From contig NZ_AP027058.1 of NCBI RefSeq assembly GCF_027925025.1, positions 2,585,038-2,649,037 of the forward strand: a stretch of DNA of 64,000 nt. Direction: 5' to 3'. The position numbers were made by a program, and so were the translations under genes. Source of the DNA: Limnohabitans sp. MORI2 (GTDB taxonomy: Bacteria > Pseudomonadota > Gammaproteobacteria > Burkholderiales > Burkholderiaceae_C). Shown piece by piece: positions 8,091 through 19,399 of the stretch. Position 1 is the stretch's first letter; every line of letters starts with the position of its first letter. Under the pieces are notes generated by a model. That model was not told where the DNA came from, searched no databases, and saw only the letters and a program-made list of their open reading frames with translations.

Positions 8091-8846
8091 ATGGCCACTC
8101 TCAGCATCATCATTGCCGCTAAGAACGAAGCACGCAATATTTCTGACTGCGTTCAATCAGCGTCGTTCGCTGACGAAGTCATTGTTTTGGATTCAGGCAG
8201 CACCGACGGCACAGCGCAATTGGCCGAAGCAGCCGGCGCGAAAGTTGTTTCCACTGACTGGCCTGGTTATGGTCCACAGCAATCGCGTGGCATCGGGCTT
8301 GCCACTTCAGATTGGGTTTTGTCGTTGGACGCTGATGAGCGCATCAGCCCAGCGTTAAAAGCAGAAGTGCTGGAGGCCATCCAAAGCAACCGTGCCGATG
8401 GTTATCGCTTGCCCCGTCTGTCTAGCTTGTGCGGCACATTCATTCACCATGGTGGCTGGCGACCTGATTACACCTTGCGCCTCGTCAAGCGCGAAAAAGC
8501 CGGGTTCACCCATCACTTCTTGCATGCGCACATGACAGTTGATGGGACAAAGGCTGACCTCAAAGAAAGCTTGATTCACTACAGCTATCGTGACTTAGAC
8601 GATGTTTTAGAGAAGCTCAACCGCTACGCCTCAGGCAACGCCAAGGACCTGCACAACAAAGGCGTTAAAGGCTCTTTCAGCAAAGCCATTACCCATGGCA
8701 TCTGGGCATTTTTGCGCACCTATGTGTTTCGGGCTGGCTTTTTAGATGGGCGGTACGGTTTTATTTTGGCGGTCTACAACGCCGAAAGCACGTATTACAA
8801 ATATCTGAAATTGCTGGCTTTGCAAGAACAACGCGATCAGGTTTGA
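8091..8846 (+). CDS. Family 2 glycosyltransferase, WaaE/KdtX-like
   Basis: 251-aa GT-A fold glycosyltransferase. The N-terminus LSIIIAAKNEARNISDCV, the acidic pair in VIVLDSGSTDGT, and SLDADERISPAL (metal-binding DxD-like) are typical of the WaaE-type LPS core glucosyltransferase branch. The C-terminal section FLRTYVFRAGFLDGRYGF is also characteristic. It probably adds a sugar to the LPS inner core at the cytoplasmic face of the inner membrane; the exact donor is unknown. It converges on the pglL-like gene with a 12-bp gap. Confidence 0.85.
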   Translation: MATLSIIIAAKNEARNISDCVQSASFADEVIVLDSGSTDGTAQLAEAAGAKVVSTDWPGYGPQQSRGIGLATSDWVLSLDADERISPALKAEVLEAIQSNRADGYRLPRLSSLCGTFIHHGGWRPDYTLRLVKREKAGFTHHFLHAHMTVDGTKADLKESLIHYSYRDLDDVLEKLNRYASGNAKDLHNKGVKGSFSKAITHGIWAFLRTYVFRAGFLDGRYGFILAVYNAESTYYKYLKLLALQEQRDQV

Positions 8847-8858
8847 GCTCAATCGCTC

Positions 8859-10544
8859 TTACTTGATCGATTGCTGCGCCTGTTTCGCGTCTTCTAAGCG
8901 CTGCGCTAACAGCTGCGTTTGTGTCTCGTGTCCTAGCAACTGGCCACTGTCAATAGCCCGTTGTACAACCCTTGCTTCAGGCGAGTAATGCATTAACCGT
9001 TGCGCTTGCGAATACACACTGGCTGCGTTGTCTTCATTCACGGTTTGCGTGGTCAGCTCAGCAAAGTCGGCTTGGTTTTTAAAGAGCCACGATTGCTTGG
9101 CATGGTGCAAAGGGTTGTCTTTGTATGCCGCATCACGCGAAGCAGCTTGTCGATAGATTTGACCGACGCGGTTGAAATCCCATGCGGCATACAAACATCC
9201 GATGAATAAGACGGCGGCCACCAGCATCGGGCCCTCTTGCCGAGCTTGCACCGTAGGGGCATTGTGTTGGGCCCACAACAAGCCAATGGCTAACCCCAAT
9301 GTCATTTGGAACGGGCCGTACCAAAGCGGGTACTCCAGCAGGCTGTGCAAACCGAGCACCACCACCAAGCACCACGCCATCACACGCCATGGATGCTGTT
9401 CGCGCCACGGTGTGCGACGCAAAATCCATACACCGATGATCGCCATCACAGCCAATGCAAACGGCACACCAAACTCCAGCGCCAAATGCAAAGGAAAGTC
9501 ATGTGCGTTGTCCAACATGTCGCAAAAACGCATGCTGCTGTACGCAGTCATGAAGTGCGCATAGTCGGTTTCACCCCAGCCCCAACCCAACCACGGATGC
9601 TGCGCAATCAGCGCGAGCACATTGCTCCACAACACACGACGACCGCCACAGGCTGCGTAGTCTTGTGCTTGACCTGTGACGCGCAAGATCATGCTGGCAC
9701 CCCATTCACCTGTGGTTTGCAAAGCCAGCCAAGGCATGATGACTGACCAAACAGCCACCAACACAGGCGCGGCCAAAGCCAGCCATACCACGCCCTTGAG
9801 CTGTGCCGCTTCATTCTTGAGGCTGCGCCAAGCCCACAGCGCCATCAGCGCGCCCACAAGCGCCCATTGCACAGCCCCCGTGCGTGATACCGAGCAGGCC
9901 ACGCCAGCGGCGAGCACATTGAGCAGCACCAAGGCCAAACCCCAGCAAACCTGCGTCATCGCATTGACTTTTGCACGTGCCGCAATCCAGCCCAGCACAG
10001 CCACAAGACCTAAACTGGTGAGCGATGCAAATTGGTTACGCTGTCGCAAGTTGGCAAAAGCATCGCCCTTGAGCGGCTGGTTCACCCAAGGTGACATCTC
10101 ACGCGCCAAGCCCAAATACTGCAACGCCCCCAACACGGCACTGATGACCGCCGCCACCAATAAACCGGCGACCAACCAACGCAACAAGCCCTCATCTGCG
10201 GCGGCACGTCGCCCTACCGCAACCATGAGCCACACACACAGCAGCGAAGCCATCAAGCCCATGGTCAAACCGTGATCCACTACTTGCGGCACAAACACCA
10301 AAGATGCAGCCAAGCAAACCACCATGACGCTGCACACGGCCACATCTAAGCGTGTCCAGCGCGGCTGGGCCAACGGCAGCTCCACGACCGCCAGCAAGGC
10401 ACAGGCAGCCATCATCCAACTCACCAACAGCGGGATGACCGAGGTCGATGGACTGCTGGCAAACGGATTGAGCCAGGGCAAGGCCACGCACAAAAGCAGT
10501 ATGAGATTGCGCATGAAGATGCTTTGGCTAGCGGAAGAATTCAT
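8859..10544 (-). CDS. pglL: PglL-type protein O-oligosaccharyltransferase (Wzy_C family)
   Basis: 561-aa polytopic inner-membrane protein with about 11-12 hydrophobic segments (e.g. NLILLLCVALPWLNPFA, MMAACALLAVVEL). The Wzy_C region has LGWGWGETDYAHFM and NAHDFPLHLALEFGVPFA; the conserved His in the latter loop is expected in O-antigen ligase/PglL enzymes. The soluble C-terminal tail fits the Wzy_C_2 region of PglL. PglL moves lipid-linked glycan onto Ser/Thr of exported proteins, often pilin. It lies directly downstream of the pilin gene, the usual arrangement of pilin-dedicated transferases. GTG 10562 is an alternative start. WaaL-type O-antigen ligase is the main alternative; the length and pilin neighbour favour PglL. 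Confidence 0.82.
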   Translation of the reverse strand: MNSSASQSIFMRNLILLLCVALPWLNPFASSPSTSVIPLLVSWMMAACALLAVVELPLAQPRWTRLDVAVCSVMVVCLAASLVFVPQVVDHGLTMGLMASLLCVWLMVAVGRRAAADEGLLRWLVAGLLVAAVISAVLGALQYLGLAREMSPWVNQPLKGDAFANLRQRNQFASLTSLGLVAVLGWIAARAKVNAMTQVCWGLALVLLNVLAAGVACSVSRTGAVQWALVGALMALWAWRSLKNEAAQLKGVVWLALAAPVLVAVWSVIMPWLALQTTGEWGASMILRVTGQAQDYAACGGRRVLWSNVLALIAQHPWLGWGWGETDYAHFMTAYSSMRFCDMLDNAHDFPLHLALEFGVPFALAVMAIIGVWILRRTPWREQHPWRVMAWCLVVVLGLHSLLEYPLWYGPFQMTLGLAIGLLWAQHNAPTVQARQEGPMLVAAVLFIGCLYAAWDFNRVGQIYRQAASRDAAYKDNPLHHAKQSWLFKNQADFAELTTQTVNEDNAASVYSQAQRLMHYSPEARVVQRAIDSGQLLGHETQTQLLAQRLEDAKQAQQSIK

Positions 10545-10579
10545 GGCCAGATTTTCCACCACTCACGTTCCAGATCGAC

Positions 10580-10611
10580 GAACAAAAACAAAGGCGCCAG
10601 AAGGCGCCTTG
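10580..10611 (-). terminator. Terminator between pilA and pglL
   Basis: On the minus strand AAGGCGCC-TTCT-GGCGCCTT is followed by TGTTTTTGTT. It should reduce readthrough from the highly expressed pilin into the transferase gene. Confidence 0.85.
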
Positions 10612-10629
10612 TTAGATGAATCGGGAGAC

Positions 10630-11142
10630 TTATTTGCAGTCACTCGGCACATACTTTTTGTCGAGCGCATCAGTGGGCACCGAGACGCCTACAAAAGTAT
10701 CTGCGCCTTTGGCCATGCACTTCCACTGCACCGTGCCTTCAATCGTCACGCTGGTGGCTGTTGGCGCTGGCAGCGCTGAATCGGTTGTGCCACTCTTCGT
10801 GAATGGAACCAACAGCAAACTGCCGCCACCCGCGGCCGCCGTGGTCGTGATGGTGATCACACCCGTGCTGGCCGCAATGTCAATGCTGCTGATGTTCTTG
10901 GTCGCACCACCAAAAACGTAGCCTGTTTTGTAACCATTGGCGGCCGTCGCCACATTGCCGCTGTTGGCCACATCCAGCACATTGGTTTTGGCAGCAGCAG
11001 CGAGGCCTAAGCCTTCACTCACGCGGGCGCGCACCATGTAGTCTTGGTAGGCTGGCAAAGCCACCGAAGCCAGCACGCCAATGATGGCCACCACGATCAT
11101 GAGTTCAATCAGCGTAAAGCCGCGTTGCAAAGTGTGTTTCAT
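10630..11142 (-). CDS. pilA: Type IV major pilin PilA
   Basis: 170-aa class IVa prepilin. Short leader MKHTLQRG, with PilD cleavage expected before the [14 protein letters not shown] helix; the mature N-terminal Phe and Glu5 are present. The variable C-terminal domain ends with a Cys pair (QWKC and PSDCK) about 40 residues apart that would close the D-region disulfide loop. Mature pilin is about 162 aa and rich in Ala, Thr and Ser, compatible with O-glycosylation by the adjacent PglL. A Shine-Dalgarno-like AAAGGA precedes the ATG. No assembly genes (pilBCD) are here. Confidence 0.93.
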   Translation of the reverse strand: MKHTLQRGFTLIELMIVVAIIGVLASVALPAYQDYMVRARVSEGLGLAAAAKTNVLDVANSGNVATAANGYKTGYVFGGATKNISSIDIAASTGVITITTTAAAGGGSLLLVPFTKSGTTDSALPAPTATSVTIEGTVQWKCMAKGADTFVGVSVPTDALDKKYVPSDCK

Positions 11143-11213
11143 CGCCAGGTCCTTTGAGAGTTGGGCACAAATTCTAGGCAGCGGTTTCAGACCACAAGCC
11201 CATGCATGAGTTC

Positions 11214-11250
11214 AAAAAAAAGCGAGCGGTGAAACACCGCTCGCTTTTGG
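11214..11250 (-). terminator. Terminator of the sucCD operon
   Basis: Long perfect stem AAAAGCGAGCGGTG/CACCGCTCGCTTTT with a TTT loop and a T-run on the minus strand, about 20 bp after the sucD stop. Confidence 0.93.
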
Positions 11251-11271
11251 TTTGGTAATTTCCGAAGAAGA

Positions 11272-12168
11272 TTACTTCAACTGAGCCTTGAGCAACTTGC
11301 CCAATTCAGATGGGTTGCGTGTGATGGTGAAACCACACTCTTCCATGATCGCAAGCTTAGCGTCGGCTGTGTCAGCGCCGCCAGAGATCAACGCGCCTGC
11401 ATGGCCCATGCGCTTGCCGGGAGGGGCAGTCACACCAGCGATGAAGCCAACGATCGGCTTCTTCATGTTGGCCTTGCACCACTGTGCAGCTTCAGCTTCG
11501 TCTGGACCACCGATTTCACCGATCATGATGACGGCGTCTGTGTCGGGATCGTCGTTGAAAGCTTTCATCACGTCGATGTGCTTCAAACCGTTGATGGGGT
11601 CACCACCGATACCGACGGCGCTGGATTGGCCCAAGCCCACTTCGGTCAACATCGCCACAGCTTCGTAAGTCAATGTGCCTGAACGAGACACAACGCCGAT
11701 ACGGCCTTTGCGGTGGATGTGACCGGGCATGATGCCGATCTTGATTTCGTCAGGGGTGATCAAGCCAGGGCAGTTAGGGCCGAGCAACAAGGTTTTCTTG
11801 CCGCCTTTGGCTTCTTTTTCCTTCATCTTGTTACGCACTTCGAGCATGTCGCGAACTGGAATGCCTTCGGTGATACAGATGGCCAAGTCGAGGTCAGCTT
11901 CCACAGCTTCCAAGATGGCAGCTGCTGCACCTGCTGGAGGCACGTAGATCACAGACACAGTAGCGCCTGTTTGCTGAGCGGCTTCTTTGACGCTGGCGTA
12001 GATTGGTACGTCGAAGATTTTTTCGCCGGCTTTCTTGGGGTTCACACCAGCGACGAAACAGTTTTTGCCGTTTGCGTACTCGATGCACTTTTCAGTGTGG
12101 AACTGACCAGTTTTACCAGTGATGCCCTGGGTGATGACTTTGGTGTCTTTATTGATATAGATGGACAT
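11272..12168 (-). CDS. sucD: Succinyl-CoA synthetase alpha subunit SucD
   Basis: 298-aa TCA-cycle subunit. With SucC it interconverts succinyl-CoA and succinate with substrate-level phosphorylation of ADP. Seen: CoA-binding N-terminus ([18 protein letters not shown]), [12 protein letters not shown], and the phosphohistidine loop [14 protein letters not shown] near residue 245. It starts 9 bp downstream of sucC, with which it forms an operon. Confidence 0.98.
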   Translation of the reverse strand: MSIYINKDTKVITQGITGKTGQFHTEKCIEYANGKNCFVAGVNPKKAGEKIFDVPIYASVKEAAQQTGATVSVIYVPPAGAAAAILEAVEADLDLAICITEGIPVRDMLEVRNKMKEKEAKGGKKTLLLGPNCPGLITPDEIKIGIMPGHIHRKGRIGVVSRSGTLTYEAVAMLTEVGLGQSSAVGIGGDPINGLKHIDVMKAFNDDPDTDAVIMIGEIGGPDEAEAAQWCKANMKKPIVGFIAGVTAPPGKRMGHAGALISGGADTADAKLAIMEECGFTITRNPSELGKLLKAQLK

Positions 12169-12177
12169 GTCGGTTCC

Positions 12178-13338
<1,161 letters not shown>

Positions 13339-13509
13339 GAGATCTCTCTTAGTAATCGGTGGATTTGTAACGTTTTGTGCCAGCGCAAACTCTGAAAAGC
13401 CGCGTAGCGCAAAGCCTTATGACTGTATCATGCTGCATCGCGTCAAACTTTTAATTGGCTTACAAGAGCTCAGAGACGCCCAACTTTTTTGTACTTTTTG
13501 GCGACATCC

Positions 13510-14427
13510 ATGTCTAAAGTCTTCATCGACGGCGAAGCCGGCACCACAGGTCTACAAATTCGCGAACGTTTGGCCACCATGCCAGCCGTGCAAGTGGTCA
13601 GCATCGACCCCGCCAAACGCAAAGACCCACAAGCCAAACGCGAGCTCATGGCTGGCGTGGACATGGTCATTCTGTGCCTGCACGACGACCACGCCCGCGA
13701 GTCAGTCGCCATGATCGACAGCCTGAGCGGCAAAAAGCCCAAAATCATCGACGCCTCCACCGCGCACCGTGTAACTCCAGGTTGGGTTTATGGCTTTCCC
13801 GAATTGGCCGCTGGTCAGCGCGAGGCCGTGATCAAGGCCGAACGTGTGGCCAACCCCGGCTGCTACGCCACGGGTGCCATTGCGTTGCTGCGCCCCTTGG
13901 TGGATGCAGGCTTGGTGCCTGCCGATTTCCCTGTGGCGCTGCCTTCGGTCAGCGGCTACTCGGGTGGCGGTCGCACCATGATCGAAGACTACGAAGCGGG
14001 CAAGGCCCCGCTGTTTGAAGCCTATGCCTTGGGCCTTGAGCACAAGCACATCCCCGAAATCATGGCCTACACCGGCCTGAAACGCCGCCCATTGTTTGTG
14101 CCGTCGGTTGGCAACTTCCGCCAAGGCATGTTGGTGCAACTGCCTTTGCATTTGGACGAACTGCCCGGTCAACCCAAAGCCGCTGACTTGCATGACGCCT
14201 TGGCCAAGCACTACGCCCAAAGCCCTGACGGCTGGGTGAGCGTGCACCCCGCCACCGACAACGGCAAGCTCGACGCCGCCGCGCTGAACGACACCAACAA
14301 ATTAGAAATTCGCGTCTTCGCGAACGAAGCCCATCGCCATGCCGTGCTCATCGCACGTTTGGACAACTTGGGCAAAGGCGCCAGCGGCGCTGCGGTGCAG
14401 AACTTGCAACTGATGCTGGGCGTTTAA
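13510..14427 (+). CDS. argC: N-acetyl-gamma-glutamyl-phosphate reductase ArgC (type 2)
   Basis: 305-aa NADPH-dependent enzyme of arginine synthesis reducing N-acetylglutamyl-5-phosphate to the semialdehyde. The short (type 2) form is recognised by [19 protein letters not shown] and the catalytic cysteine in [31 protein letters not shown] is also typical. ATG 13510 was chosen because the protein then begins [11 protein letters not shown]; an in-frame TTG at 13489 would add seven residues. No strong Shine-Dalgarno is visible. Convergent with recX. Confidence 0.95.
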   Translation: MSKVFIDGEAGTTGLQIRERLATMPAVQVVSIDPAKRKDPQAKRELMAGVDMVILCLHDDHARESVAMIDSLSGKKPKIIDASTAHRVTPGWVYGFPELAAGQREAVIKAERVANPGCYATGAIALLRPLVDAGLVPADFPVALPSVSGYSGGGRTMIEDYEAGKAPLFEAYALGLEHKHIPEIMAYTGLKRRPLFVPSVGNFRQGMLVQLPLHLDELPGQPKAADLHDALAKHYAQSPDGWVSVHPATDNGKLDAAALNDTNKLEIRVFANEAHRHAVLIARLDNLGKGASGAAVQNLQLMLGV

Positions 14428-14446
14428 AGCTCGTCAGTGATGCAGG

Positions 14447-14953
14447 TTAGAAGTCTTCTGAGCCAGCCACCACGCGCTTGACGACTTCCGGCGCAAAACC
14501 ACGGCTCACTAAAAAACGCACTTGCTTGACGCGGGCCGCTTGGTCGGCGGGCGGCTCTCCGAACTTCTTTCGCCAGACTTCGCGGGCTCGCTCTAGCTCG
14601 GTGCTGCGCATCGTTTGCACGGCCTCGGCGATGGCCTCGGCGGGCAATCCTTTGGCTTGCAATTCTTGACGCACCCGGGATGCACCGAGCTTGCGAGAGC
14701 GACTGTTGACCACCGACTCCACCACGCGCTGCTCGTTGATGAAGTCTTTGGCCTGCAAAAAATCCAAGGCCTCGGCCAGCTCGCCCGGCGTTTCTTCAAA
14801 CGGTTTGAGCTTGCGTTCGAGTTCTTGACGCGAATGCTCGCGCAGCGACAACAACCTCAGCGCGCGCCCTTTGAGCGAAGGCTGAAACCCTTTGGCCCTT
14901 TTCGCCTTGGGTTCGCCCTCCGCCATCGATGGATCGTGCGCGTTGGATGTCAC
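14447..14953 (-). CDS. recX: RecA regulator RecX
   Basis: 168-aa, basic, helical protein of the RecX/OraA family, which caps and inhibits growth of RecA filaments. Seen: LRLLSLREHSRQELERKL, DFINEQRVVESVVNSRSRKLG, and LVSRGFAPEVVKRVV, the typical three-helix repeats. It follows recA by about 20 bp on the same strand and is probably expressed by readthrough from the recA promoter, as in many proteobacteria. Confidence 0.95.
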   Translation of the reverse strand: MTSNAHDPSMAEGEPKAKRAKGFQPSLKGRALRLLSLREHSRQELERKLKPFEETPGELAEALDFLQAKDFINEQRVVESVVNSRSRKLGASRVRQELQAKGLPAEAIAEAVQTMRSTELERAREVWRKKFGEPPADQAARVKQVRFLVSRGFAPEVVKRVVAGSEDF

Positions 14954-14973
14954 GTCGTGTCTCGCAAAACCTC

Positions 14974-16098
14974 TTAGAGCACCACGCCGTCAGCGTCAAC
15001 TTCGGCGGCTTTCGCTTCTTTCGCAGCCTTGCTGGCCTTGGGTGCTTTTTCTTCTTTGGCAGCGGGGACTTCGGGGCCACCGGCCAACAAAGGAATGCCC
15101 AAAGATTCGCGCACTTTGTTTTCAATCTCAAACGCGAGCGCTTCGTTTTCGCGCAAGAACTCACGGGCATTGTCCCGACCTTGGCCAATTTTTTCGCCGT
15201 TGTAGGCATACCAAGCGCCCGACTTTTCAATGACTTTGGCGTTCACACCCATGTCAATGATTTCGCCTTGGCGGCTGATACCTTCACCAAACAAGATGTC
15301 GAACTCAGCCGTCTTGAAGGGGGGCGACACTTTGTTCTTCACCACCTTGACTTTGGTCTCGTTACCCACGGCTTCGTCGCCACGTTTGATGGTGCCGGTG
15401 CGGCGAATGTCCAAACGCACCGAGGCATAGAACTTGAGCGCGTTACCACCCGTTGTAGTTTCGGGCGAGCCAAACATCACGCCAATCTTCATGCGGATTT
15501 GGTTGATGAAGATCACCGTGCAATTGGTCTTCTTGATGGAGGCCGTCAATTTCCGTAGCGCTTGGCTCATCAAGCGGGCTTGCAGGCCGGGCAATGAATC
15601 GCCCATGTCGCCTTCGAGTTCGGCCTTAGGGGTGAGGGCGGCCACGGAGTCGACCACCACCAAGTCCACCGCGCCAGAGCGCACGAGGCTGTCCACCACT
15701 TCAAGCGCTTGTTCGCCGGTGTCGGGCTGGCTGATGAGCAAGTCTTGCAAGTTCACACCGAGCTTTTGAGCGTATTGCGAATCCAGTGCATGCTCAGCGT
15801 CCACAAACGCGCAAGTGCCGCCTTGCTTTTGCATCTCGGCAATCACTTGCAAGGTGAGGGTGGTTTTGCCTGACGATTCAGGGCCGTAAATTTCGATCAC
15901 GCGGCCACGGGGCAGGCCGCCAACGCCCAAGGCGATGTCCAGACCCAAGGAGCCAGTGGACACGACTTGGATGTCGTCCACCACCTCACCCTCGCCCAAA
16001 CGCATGATGGTGCCTTTGCCAAATTGCTTTTCAATTTGGGCCAGCGCGGCTTGCAGGGCTTTGGCTTTTTCACTATCGACGGCGGGTTTGGTGCTCAT
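14974..16098 (-). CDS. recA: Recombinase RecA
   Basis: 374-aa DNA-dependent ATPase for homologous recombination and LexA cleavage. Seen: Walker [26 protein letters not shown] (Walker B), the L1 region [20 protein letters not shown], and KISPP-like [11 protein letters not shown]. The C-terminal tail is Lys/Ala-rich with a short acidic end. I chose ATG 16098, which has GGAGAA about 8 bp upstream; a longer in-frame start at 16128 gives a nonhomologous extension. A LexA-like palindrome lies upstream. Confidence 0.98.
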   Translation of the reverse strand: MSTKPAVDSEKAKALQAALAQIEKQFGKGTIMRLGEGEVVDDIQVVSTGSLGLDIALGVGGLPRGRVIEIYGPESSGKTTLTLQVIAEMQKQGGTCAFVDAEHALDSQYAQKLGVNLQDLLISQPDTGEQALEVVDSLVRSGAVDLVVVDSVAALTPKAELEGDMGDSLPGLQARLMSQALRKLTASIKKTNCTVIFINQIRMKIGVMFGSPETTTGGNALKFYASVRLDIRRTGTIKRGDEAVGNETKVKVVKNKVSPPFKTAEFDILFGEGISRQGEIIDMGVNAKVIEKSGAWYAYNGEKIGQGRDNAREFLRENEALAFEIENKVRESLGIPLLAGGPEVPAAKEEKAPKASKAAKEAKAAEVDADGVVL

Positions 16099-16147
16099 GG
16101 TGTTCTCCGGTTTGGGTTTGATTTCCAACCACTGATTGAATCAACAG

Positions 16148-16192
16148 CTGGATGCTTGACCAGTACTTTACCGCAAAGTCAAAACTTGTAAA
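16148..16192 (-). promoter_or_regulatory. recA promoter with candidate LexA-like box
   Basis: Minus strand: -35 TTTACA (16187-16192) and -10 TAAAGT (16165-16170), spacing 16. A 16-bp dyad CTGG-N8-CCAG (16148-16163) covers the expected start region; the LexA consensus is CTGT-N8-ACAG, so both outer bases deviate symmetrically. The assignment rests on position and symmetry only. Confidence 0.4.
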
Positions 16193-16227
16193 CACTTTTT
16201 TTGGTCAGTTTGCCTTACCATTTAGAC

Positions 16228-16737
16228 ATGGCCACAAACCCCACAAATGCCCCCCATCAAGACTGGCGACAAATCCACCTCGGCCGCTTGCTCGGCCACG
16301 CCATGCGCCGCTTCGATGCCCGCGTGCTGCACCTGATGGCGCACAACGTCGAGGTGCCGCTGGCCTTGTCTAACCTCGCGGCCCGCGCCCAAGTGAGCGC
16401 CGCGCACATCCACATCACACGCCACCTGAGCCTTGAGGGCTCGCGCCTGAGCGAGCTGGCCGAGAGTGCCGGCATGACCAAACAAGCCATGGGCGATTTG
16501 GTCACCCAGTGCGAAGCGTGGGGTTTGGTGGAGCGCACGCCCGACCCCAGCGATGCGCGTGCACGGCGCATCGTGTTCACCGACACGGGCTTGGCTTGGC
16601 TACGAGCGTTCGAGCAAGCGGTGGCGCAAGCCGAGGCTGAGTTCAAACAAGAGGTCGGCGCTGACGTGGCCACCGTGGTTAGCCTAGGTCTAGAGGCCTA
16701 TGCGGGCGGTTACTCCAGCCTAGAATCTAGCCCTTGA
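16228..16737 (+). CDS. MarR family transcriptional regulator
   Basis: 169-aa winged-helix regulator. The helix-turn-helix is LSELAESAGMTKQAMGDLVTQCEAWGLVERTPDPSDARARRI (quoted as residues in two blocks: LSELAESAGMTKQAMGDL and LVERTPDPSDARARR), the classic MarR recognition helix plus wing. Effector and targets are unknown. It lies 34 bp before a response-regulator gene on the same strand and may be co-transcribed with it. Start ATG 16228 was preferred over TTG 16201. Confidence 0.85.
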   Translation: MATNPTNAPHQDWRQIHLGRLLGHAMRRFDARVLHLMAHNVEVPLALSNLAARAQVSAAHIHITRHLSLEGSRLSELAESAGMTKQAMGDLVTQCEAWGLVERTPDPSDARARRIVFTDTGLAWLRAFEQAVAQAEAEFKQEVGADVATVVSLGLEAYAGGYSSLESSP

Positions 16738-16770
16738 CCCGAAAACACGCGAAGAAGCTGGAGACAACAC

Positions 16771-17445
<675 letters not shown>

Positions 17446-17463
17446 TCCACCACACGCACGCGC

Positions 17464-18906
17464 ATGGCCAAGCTGTTTAGGCGCGAGCAACACTCGCTGT
17501 TCGGCGAGATTTTGGATTGGATGCTCACGCCGCTCTTGCTGCTGTGGCCCGTGAGCTTGGCGCTGACTTGGCTAGTCGCGCAAAACATTGCAGGACGCCC
17601 GTTTGACCGAGGTTTGGAATACAACGTTCAAGCGCTGGCTCAGCTCGTCAAGAGCGACCAGACGCACATGTATTTCAACTTGCCTTTGCCTGCCCGCGAA
17701 ATTTTGCGTGCCGATGAAGCCGACTTGATTTACTACCAAGTGTTGGGAACACGCGGTGAGTTCGTGAGTGGTGAACGCGACTTCCCTCTGCCGCCCGATG
17801 AAGAGCAACCTCTCGCAGGCGAAGTCCGCATTCGCGACGACGAAATGCGCGGCGCTGATGTGCGCGTGGCCTACACCTGGGTTCGCGTCGACATCCCCGG
17901 CACAAAGCCTGTGTTGGTGCAAGTGGGCGAGACGCTCGAAAAGCGCTCGGTGCTCGCCACAGAAATTATCAAAGGCGTCATGCTGCCGCAATTCGTCATC
18001 TTGCCGTTGGCCGTGTTGTTGGTGTGGTTGGCGTTGGCACGCGGCATTCGCCCATTGAGCAAACTGGAAGAGCGCATTCGCCTGCGCAAGCCCGATGACC
18101 TGAGCCCCCTCGACGAATCAGCCGTGCCACAAGAAGTGGCACCACTGGTGGCCTCCATCAACGATTTGCTCACACGGCTCAAAGAATCCATCGCCACACA
18201 AAAACGCTTCTTGGCCGATGCCGCGCATCAGCTCAAAACACCACTTGCGGGCTTGCGCATGCAAGCCGACTTGGCACAGCGCGAAGACTCGAGCGCAGAC
18301 GAATTGAAACAATCGCTCAAGCTCATTGGTCGCGCCAGCATTCGTGCCACACACACGGTGAACCAACTGCTGTCGCTCGCTCGTGCTGAAAGCAGCACCA
18401 GCAATATCGCGCGCAGCCCATGCGACTTGGTTGAATTGGTGAGCGATGTGATTCAAGACTCACTGCCACGCGCGATGGACAAATACATTGACCTCGGCTA
18501 CGAAGGTGCGGAGATGGGCAGCACCGGCGTACGCGTGATGGGCAACCCCACGCTGCTCAAAGAAATGGTGCGCAATTTGGTGGACAACGCCATCAACTAC
18601 ACGCCCTCTAGCGAAGATGCGCCGGGTGTCATCACGGTGCGTTTGCTGGCCGACAAGTTTGGCAAAGTCGTCGTGTTGCAAGTGGAAGATTCAGGCCCCG
18701 GCATACCCGAAGCCGAGCGCGATCTGGTGTTCCAACCCTTCTACCGTGCCTTGGGCACAGAGGCGGACGGGTCTGGTTTGGGCTTGCCCATCGTGATTGA
18801 AATTGCGCACCAACACGCCGCCGTGGTGACACTGGAAGATGCTTTCCCAGGCAAGCCCATGCCAGGCGCCCGATTCACCGTGCGGTTTTCTAACACGCAG
18901 GCTTAA
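17464..18906 (+). CDS. Sensor histidine kinase (TctE-like)
   Basis: 480-aa inner-membrane kinase. Two membrane segments (LLLLWPVSLALTWLVAQ near residue 25 and GVMLPQFVILPLAVLLVWL near residue 175) flank a periplasmic 2CSK_N-like sensor domain. The H-box is RFLADAAHQLKTPLAG, the N-box MVRNLVDNAINYTP, and G-boxes VEDSGPGIPEAE and GSGLGLPIV. It pairs with the upstream response regulator. The ligand cannot be inferred. fur begins 49 bp downstream. Confidence 0.92.
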   Translation: MAKLFRREQHSLFGEILDWMLTPLLLLWPVSLALTWLVAQNIAGRPFDRGLEYNVQALAQLVKSDQTHMYFNLPLPAREILRADEADLIYYQVLGTRGEFVSGERDFPLPPDEEQPLAGEVRIRDDEMRGADVRVAYTWVRVDIPGTKPVLVQVGETLEKRSVLATEIIKGVMLPQFVILPLAVLLVWLALARGIRPLSKLEERIRLRKPDDLSPLDESAVPQEVAPLVASINDLLTRLKESIATQKRFLADAAHQLKTPLAGLRMQADLAQREDSSADELKQSLKLIGRASIRATHTVNQLLSLARAESSTSNIARSPCDLVELVSDVIQDSLPRAMDKYIDLGYEGAEMGSTGVRVMGNPTLLKEMVRNLVDNAINYTPSSEDAPGVITVRLLADKFGKVVVLQVEDSGPGIPEAERDLVFQPFYRALGTEADGSGLGLPIVIEIAHQHAAVVTLEDAFPGKPMPGARFTVRFSNTQA

Positions 18907-18955
18907 TCCGTTTGAGCCGAGCTGTTATCGTTCGTGTATTCGATGAAAGAACACC

Positions 18956-19393
18956 ATGGATACAGATAAGTATTCTTCGCAATTAAAAAGCAAGGGGCTC
19001 AAGGTCACCAGCCAGCGCATCACCGTTTTGGATATTTTTCACCAAAGCGATGCAAGGCACCTCTCGGCCGAAGATGTTTACAAAAAAGTGTTGCAACACG
19101 AAAGCGACATCGGTATCGCCACGGTTTATCGCGTGTTAACTCAATTTGCAGATGCAGGCATTTTGGTCGCGACCAATTTTGAAACTGGCAAAACCACCTT
19201 CGAGCTGAACGAAGGCGGGCATCACGATCACTTGGTCTGTCTGAGCTGCGGATCCGTGGTCGAATTTCACGATGAAGACATCGAATCCAAGCAAGAAAAA
19301 ATCGCCAAAAAACACGGCTTCAAATTGATCAACCACTCCATGTCTCTGTACGGGCTGTGTTCCAAACCAGAATGTGCTGAATCAGCACCGTGA
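18956..19393 (+). CDS. fur: Ferric uptake regulator Fur
   Basis: 145-aa metal-responsive repressor. The DNA-binding domain includes LKVTSQRITVLDIF and the helix around HLSAEDVYKKVL, DIGIATVYRVLTQF. Metal ligands are in GGHHDHLVCLSCG; a second Cys pair lies near the C-terminus (LCSKPEC). With Fe(II) it would repress the iron genes that follow; a good Fur box lies at 22309-22327. It is not beside bamE/omlA, its common neighbour in beta-proteobacteria, but between a TctE-type kinase and a ferric ABC transporter. Confidence 0.96.
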   Translation: MDTDKYSSQLKSKGLKVTSQRITVLDIFHQSDARHLSAEDVYKKVLQHESDIGIATVYRVLTQFADAGILVATNFETGKTTFELNEGGHHDHLVCLSCGSVVEFHDEDIESKQEKIAKKHGFKLINHSMSLYGLCSKPECAESAP

Positions 19394-19399
19394 CAGAAA

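Noticed and set aside
11143..11213. Sigma-54 promoter for pilA
   Set aside because: No GG-N10-GC element was found in the short upstream region.
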